A stretch of DNA of 64,000 nucleotides from Flavobacterium sp. NKUCC04_CG (GTDB lineage Bacteria; Bacteroidota; Bacteroidia; Flavobacteriales; Flavobacteriaceae). Location: contig NZ_JAHKRA010000004.1 of assembly GCF_019345525.1 (NCBI RefSeq), positions 184,126 to 248,125 on the forward strand, written 5' to 3'. Shown here piece by piece: positions 63,428 through 64,000 of this stretch. Position 1 is the first letter of the stretch; each line of letters opens with the position of its first letter. The position numbers and the translations under genes were made by a program. The notes beneath the pieces are model-generated. The model did not search any database. It was not told the DNA's origin and saw only the letters and a program-made list of their open reading frames with translations.

Positions 63428-63613
63428 ATGGGATATATAATCATTTATCTAATTATGATAATAATAGGTTTAAGAGGGATTTTAAAAACTAAAATACCAA
63501 AATTTAAAGATGGAGCTCGTTTTCCTATAGAAACAAATTATTATTTGAGTAACTTTCTTTTGTTTATTGTTGGAATTATTTTTTTAATTATAAAAATAAA
63601 GAGTTTTTTTTAA
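63428..63613 (+). CDS. Small two-helix membrane protein, candidate immunity
   Basis: A 61-residue protein with two hydrophobic helices (about 2-17, MGYIIIYLIMIIIGLRG, and about 41-58, LSNFLLFIVGIIFLIIK) separated by a basic loop. It starts 11 nt after the truncated RHS gene. A membrane-bound partner fits the hydrophobic tip it follows. No family recognised. Confidence 0.55.
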   Translation: MGYIIIYLIMIIIGLRGILKTKIPKFKDGARFPIETNYYLSNFLLFIVGIIFLIIKIKSFF

Positions 63614-63662
63614 AAGGATTGAAAAAGCAAAATCCCCCCGCTACCGCACGAATCCTTTCCCC

Positions 63663-63889
63663 CCGCTACCGCACGAAATAAAATTCGACGAAGTCAATCC
63701 CTTGGTGTGGTACGAATAATACAAAAATCCCAACTTACGGTTGGGATTTTGTTATTTAAGAATAGCTTGTAATTTATTTTTGGCAAGAAACGCATCTAGC
63801 ATAGCGAAAACGTGTTCTTTATCTGTGGGGTCTAGTTTTTCTATATCGAGTAAACGGGTTACGGTTTTCTTATCGAATTTGCTGTTTAC
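63663..63889. repeat. 226-bp direct repeat, copy B
   Basis: Matches 61909-62134 with few differences, including the CCGCTACCGCACGAA start, the hairpin and the XRE tail. A partial extra CCCCGCTACCGCACGAA lies 28 nt upstream (63635), and CCCCGCTAGTGCACGAA starts right at the right edge (63890). Confidence 0.88.
63752..63889 (-). pseudogene. XRE regulator remnant (last ~46 codons)
   Basis: The minus strand encodes GVNSKFDKKTVTRLLDIEKL and continues to KNKLQAILK, the same as the end of the frame at 61997. Upstream coding sequence is cut off at the CCCCGCTAGTGCACGAA motif. Confidence 0.7.
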
Positions 63890-64000
63890 CCCCGCTAGTG
63901 CACGAAGGATAAAATCTTCGCTATCGCGCGAGCACGTCATTAAGTTGACATATTAAACATTTGATTTACATGCGTTTATACTTGTTTTTTTAATAGTGAT
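63890..64000. other. Window end, non-coding
   Basis: The motif CCCCGCTAGTGCACGAA is followed by a TCGCTATCGCGCGAGCACG stretch with short inverted repeats and then AT-rich sequence. No gene seen. Confidence 0.4.

Overview
The window is about 64 kb of chromosome from a low-GC member of the Flavobacteriaceae (Bacteroidota). The evidence is the Bacteroidota promoter signature (TTG about 18-20 nt upstream of TAnnTTTG) in front of many genes, a type IX secretion C-terminal domain, SusD-free but typical Bacteroidota families (DUF2723, SpvB/RHS proteins, Ig-like lipoprotein, di-subunit MetH), a Bacteroidota-type SdhCAB and a chromosomal subclass B1 metallo-beta-lactamase. I cannot assign the genus.

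Layout. 1-8.1 kb: the end of an OmpA-family gene, an AddB-like nuclease, an alpha/beta hydrolase, an FAD-dependent dehydrogenase, Xaa-Pro aminopeptidase and a ChaN-like protein. 8.2-12 kb: sdhCAB. 12.3-18.8 kb: two related small secreted proteins, then a methionine operon (two-part metH plus metF) that is preceded by two consecutive methionine-rich leader peptides, each followed by a terminator and a competing antiterminator. 18.8-28 kb: housekeeping and small genes (omega-amidase, Ig-like lipoprotein, ComF, YchJ, SDR, YceI, glycyl-tRNA synthetase, B1 metallo-beta-lactamase). 28.3-36.4 kb: a three-gene biotin-dependent acyl-CoA carboxylase operon, thiL and a large DUF2723 membrane protein. 36.4-38.4 kb: two identical tRNA-Gln genes, then about 1.5 kb of unusual 8-bp and 98-bp tandem repeats bracketing an XRE-type regulator. 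38.4-49.8 kb: a heme supercluster. One strand carries an AraC regulator, hemH, hemJ-like, a histidine kinase and an enoyl-CoA hydratase; the other carries hemA, hemC, hemD, hemE, an unknown gene, hemF and hemB. 49.8-64 kb: a lipoprotein cytochrome c and then an AT-rich accessory region with a polymorphic-toxin locus.

The toxin locus starts with a strong promoter and a tRNA-shaped, terminator-like 5' leader. It encodes a secreted protein of unknown function, a lamin-tail/T9SS protein and a 2254-residue SpvB-RHS protein whose last ~106 residues look like an exchangeable toxin tip, followed by an overlapping immunity gene. Downstream lie orphan toxin tips, candidate immunity genes, a second 5'-truncated RHS core of another subfamily, and repeated antisense remnants of an XRE regulator bounded by a 226-bp direct repeat.

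The most noteworthy signals are the tandem Met attenuators, the 8-bp repeat family (seen at four places) with its bracketed regulator, the tRNA-like leader of the RHS operon, and the cassette structure behind the RHS gene. All function calls are from reading the sequence; no database search was run.
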